A DNA stretch of 64,000 bases, from NCBI GenBank assembly GCA_963721725.1, contig CAVRLX010000024.1, forward strand, positions 132,458-196,457, given 5' to 3'. Positions 62,994-64,000 of this stretch are shown here, one piece after another. The stretch is from RI-153 sp963721725. Its GTDB lineage: Bacteria; Chloroflexota; Anaerolineae; Caldilineales; Caldilineaceae. A program made the translations under genes and the position numbers. How positions within the stretch are numbered: position 1 is the stretch's first letter; each line of letters starts with the position of its first letter. The notes under the pieces are model-generated. The model saw nothing but the letters and a program-made list of their open reading frames with translations. It ran no database searches and had not been told where the DNA came from.

Positions 62994-63978
62994 AACCCAA
63001 GTTGCTACCTTAAAAAACTACGTATAGCGGTAAGAAAAGTTGGAGAAACCATGAGGTTTCCGTACGATTTATGGACGACCAAGCCTATAAATCAGACAGG
63101 AGAACCTCATGGACACACAAATTATACTCATTTACTGCTTGTGCGCCGATCTGCTCGATACGTTGGATCACCATGAAGACGAGCAATGCCAGGTCAGCGA
63201 CGGCGAAATCATGACCATCGGGATAGTGGCTGCGCTCAAATTTGGCGGGAACTACAACTCGGCTCGGTTGCTGCTCAAGGAACAAGGCTATATACCTGGT
63301 ATGCTGGGCAAAAGCCGCTTGAGTCGGCGTCTGCATCGGGTCAAGCCCTACTTTCTGACGCTATTCAGCCTGTTGGGTGAATGCTGGAAAGCAGAAAGTG
63401 AGGAAAATATTTACATTGTCGATACCTATCCCATCCCGGTTTGTGACAATATCCGTATCGCCCGCTGTCGGTTGTACCAACAAGCAGCCTATCGCGGCTA
63501 CAAATCCAGTAAACGACGCTACTTTTACGGGCTAAAAATCCACATGCTTGTCAGCGAAACGGGACGTCCCATAGAATTTTTCCTCACCTGCGGCAGTTTC
63601 AGCGACACGATAGGGCTGGAACTCTTCGACTTCGACCTGCCCCCGGGCTCGATGGTCATCGGCGATAAAGCCTATAACCATTATGTCATGGAGGATATCC
63701 TGGCCGATAAAGAGATTCACCTTTATCCGATTCGCAAGAAAAACTCTAAGCGCCCGCTCGCAGGCTGGATTCACTTCTTCCAATATCACTACCGTCACGC
63801 CGTAGAAACTGCAGGCAGCATGATTGAACGTTTGTTACCCAAGTCTATTCACGCCACCTCAACGGCTGGGTTCGAACTGAAAGTGGTGCTCTTTTGCCTT
63901 GCATCCAGCATCGCTTGGTTGCAACCCGCTTAAACATCCGCTATCTATGCGCAGTATTCGTAGGTAGCAACTTGGGTT
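62994..63978 (+). mobile_element. IS982-family insertion sequence
   Basis: 985 bp, flanked by perfect inverted ends AACCCAAGTTGCTACC (62994-63009) and GGTAGCAACTTGGGTT (63963-63978). An ATTT is present on both sides (62990-62993, 63979-63982), compatible with a short target duplication. Inserted into the right part of the IS4/IS701-like element. Confidence 0.88.
63109..63933 (+). CDS. IS982 family transposase
   Basis: The protein is 274 aa with AGGAG before ATG 63109. DDE core with YIVDTYPIPVCDNIR (first Asp), KRYFYG-type RRYFYGLKIHMLV, VIGDKAYNHY (second Asp) and AVETAGSMIERLLPK (catalytic Glu in E-x(6)-E-like context), all characteristic of IS982. Intact and flanked by intact ends, so it may be mobile. 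Confidence 0.93.
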   Translation: MDTQIILIYCLCADLLDTLDHHEDEQCQVSDGEIMTIGIVAALKFGGNYNSARLLLKEQGYIPGMLGKSRLSRRLHRVKPYFLTLFSLLGECWKAESEENIYIVDTYPIPVCDNIRIARCRLYQQAAYRGYKSSKRRYFYGLKIHMLVSETGRPIEFFLTCGSFSDTIGLELFDFDLPPGSMVIGDKAYNHYVMEDILADKEIHLYPIRKKNSKRPLAGWIHFFQYHYRHAVETAGSMIERLLPKSIHATSTAGFELKVVLFCLASSIAWLQPA

Positions 63979-64000
63979 ATTTATGGGTAATCACCAGACT

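Larger units (their letters stand above)
61593..63997. mobile_element. IS4/IS701-like insertion sequence interrupted by an IS982 element
   Basis: Left end CTGGTGATTACCCATAA at 61593-61609; right end TTATGGGTAATCACCAG at 63981-63997 (exact reverse complement, 17 bp). Removing the IS982 and one ATTT copy (989 bp) leaves 1416 bp, a normal length for this family. Transposase on the minus strand at 61701-62912. Confidence 0.8.

Overview
The window reads as one contiguous stretch of a GC-rich bacterial chromosome, probably a member of the Chloroflexota (Anaerolineae/Caldilineae-like). This is inferred from the gene complement: a TIR-STAND protein, a B12-type mutase subunit with MeaB, many lipoproteins and TPTPTP-type linkers, an Flp-like pilin, a LysM/L,D-transpeptidase, a manganese ABC transporter with tailed permeases, and two type I glutamine synthetases. 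No 16S rRNA or single-copy phylogenetic block is present to prove it. I saw no rRNA, tRNA or CRISPR array.

Layout. 1-5 kb (minus strand): a signalling or defence-like operon made of a TIR-nSTAND-membrane-sensor protein (one frameshift), an HExxH peptidase and a lipoprotein cut by the window edge. 5-13 kb: a DsbA/FrnE oxidoreductase whose first CxxC cysteine codon is UGA, MOSC, GNAT, mtaB (frameshifted), a TumE-like toxin-antitoxin pair, MeaB with a B12-binding mutase subunit, an acyl-CoA dehydrogenase and a ComEA-like protein. 13-15 kb: an AT-richer orphan DNA methyltransferase that looks acquired. 15-31 kb: housekeeping and accessory genes (AllE, queuosine-precursor transporter, SNase, NudC, MobA, SDR, an exported Met-rich protein, epimerase, L,D-transpeptidase, UvrA, cupredoxin, DUF2795, GH13 enzyme). 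31-44 kb: NUDIX, GNAT, a dynamin-like GTPase, an unknown protein, a broken secreted gene beside a large subtilase, a zinc-ribbon protein, a response regulator, an Flp pilin with ComF, HPF, an isochorismatase and a small membrane protein. 44.5-49.4 kb: a Mn-uptake regulon, with a DtxR/MntR-like regulator followed by binding protein, ATPase and two permeases; matching 14-bp operators lie at both promoters. 49.6-56 kb: MFS transporter, SDR, cyclase and two glutamine synthetases. 56-58.2 kb: a molybdopterin oxidoreductase broken in two places. 58.3-64 kb: an insertion-sequence cluster, with a decayed transposase copy, an intact IS with 27-bp ends, and an IS4/IS701-like element whose end is interrupted by an IS982 element.

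Two themes cut across the window. First, a roughly 75-bp palindromic repeat (arms close to AGGTGCGACGCACTCGCCA) occurs at least six times in intergenic gaps, plus a half copy, and a shorter 31-34 bp palindrome family occurs three times. Second, at least six otherwise well-conserved genes carry single-base frameshifts, mostly at short G/C runs. That pattern suggests base-calling or assembly indels at least as much as genuine pseudogenes, and it should be resolved before any of these genes is called dead.
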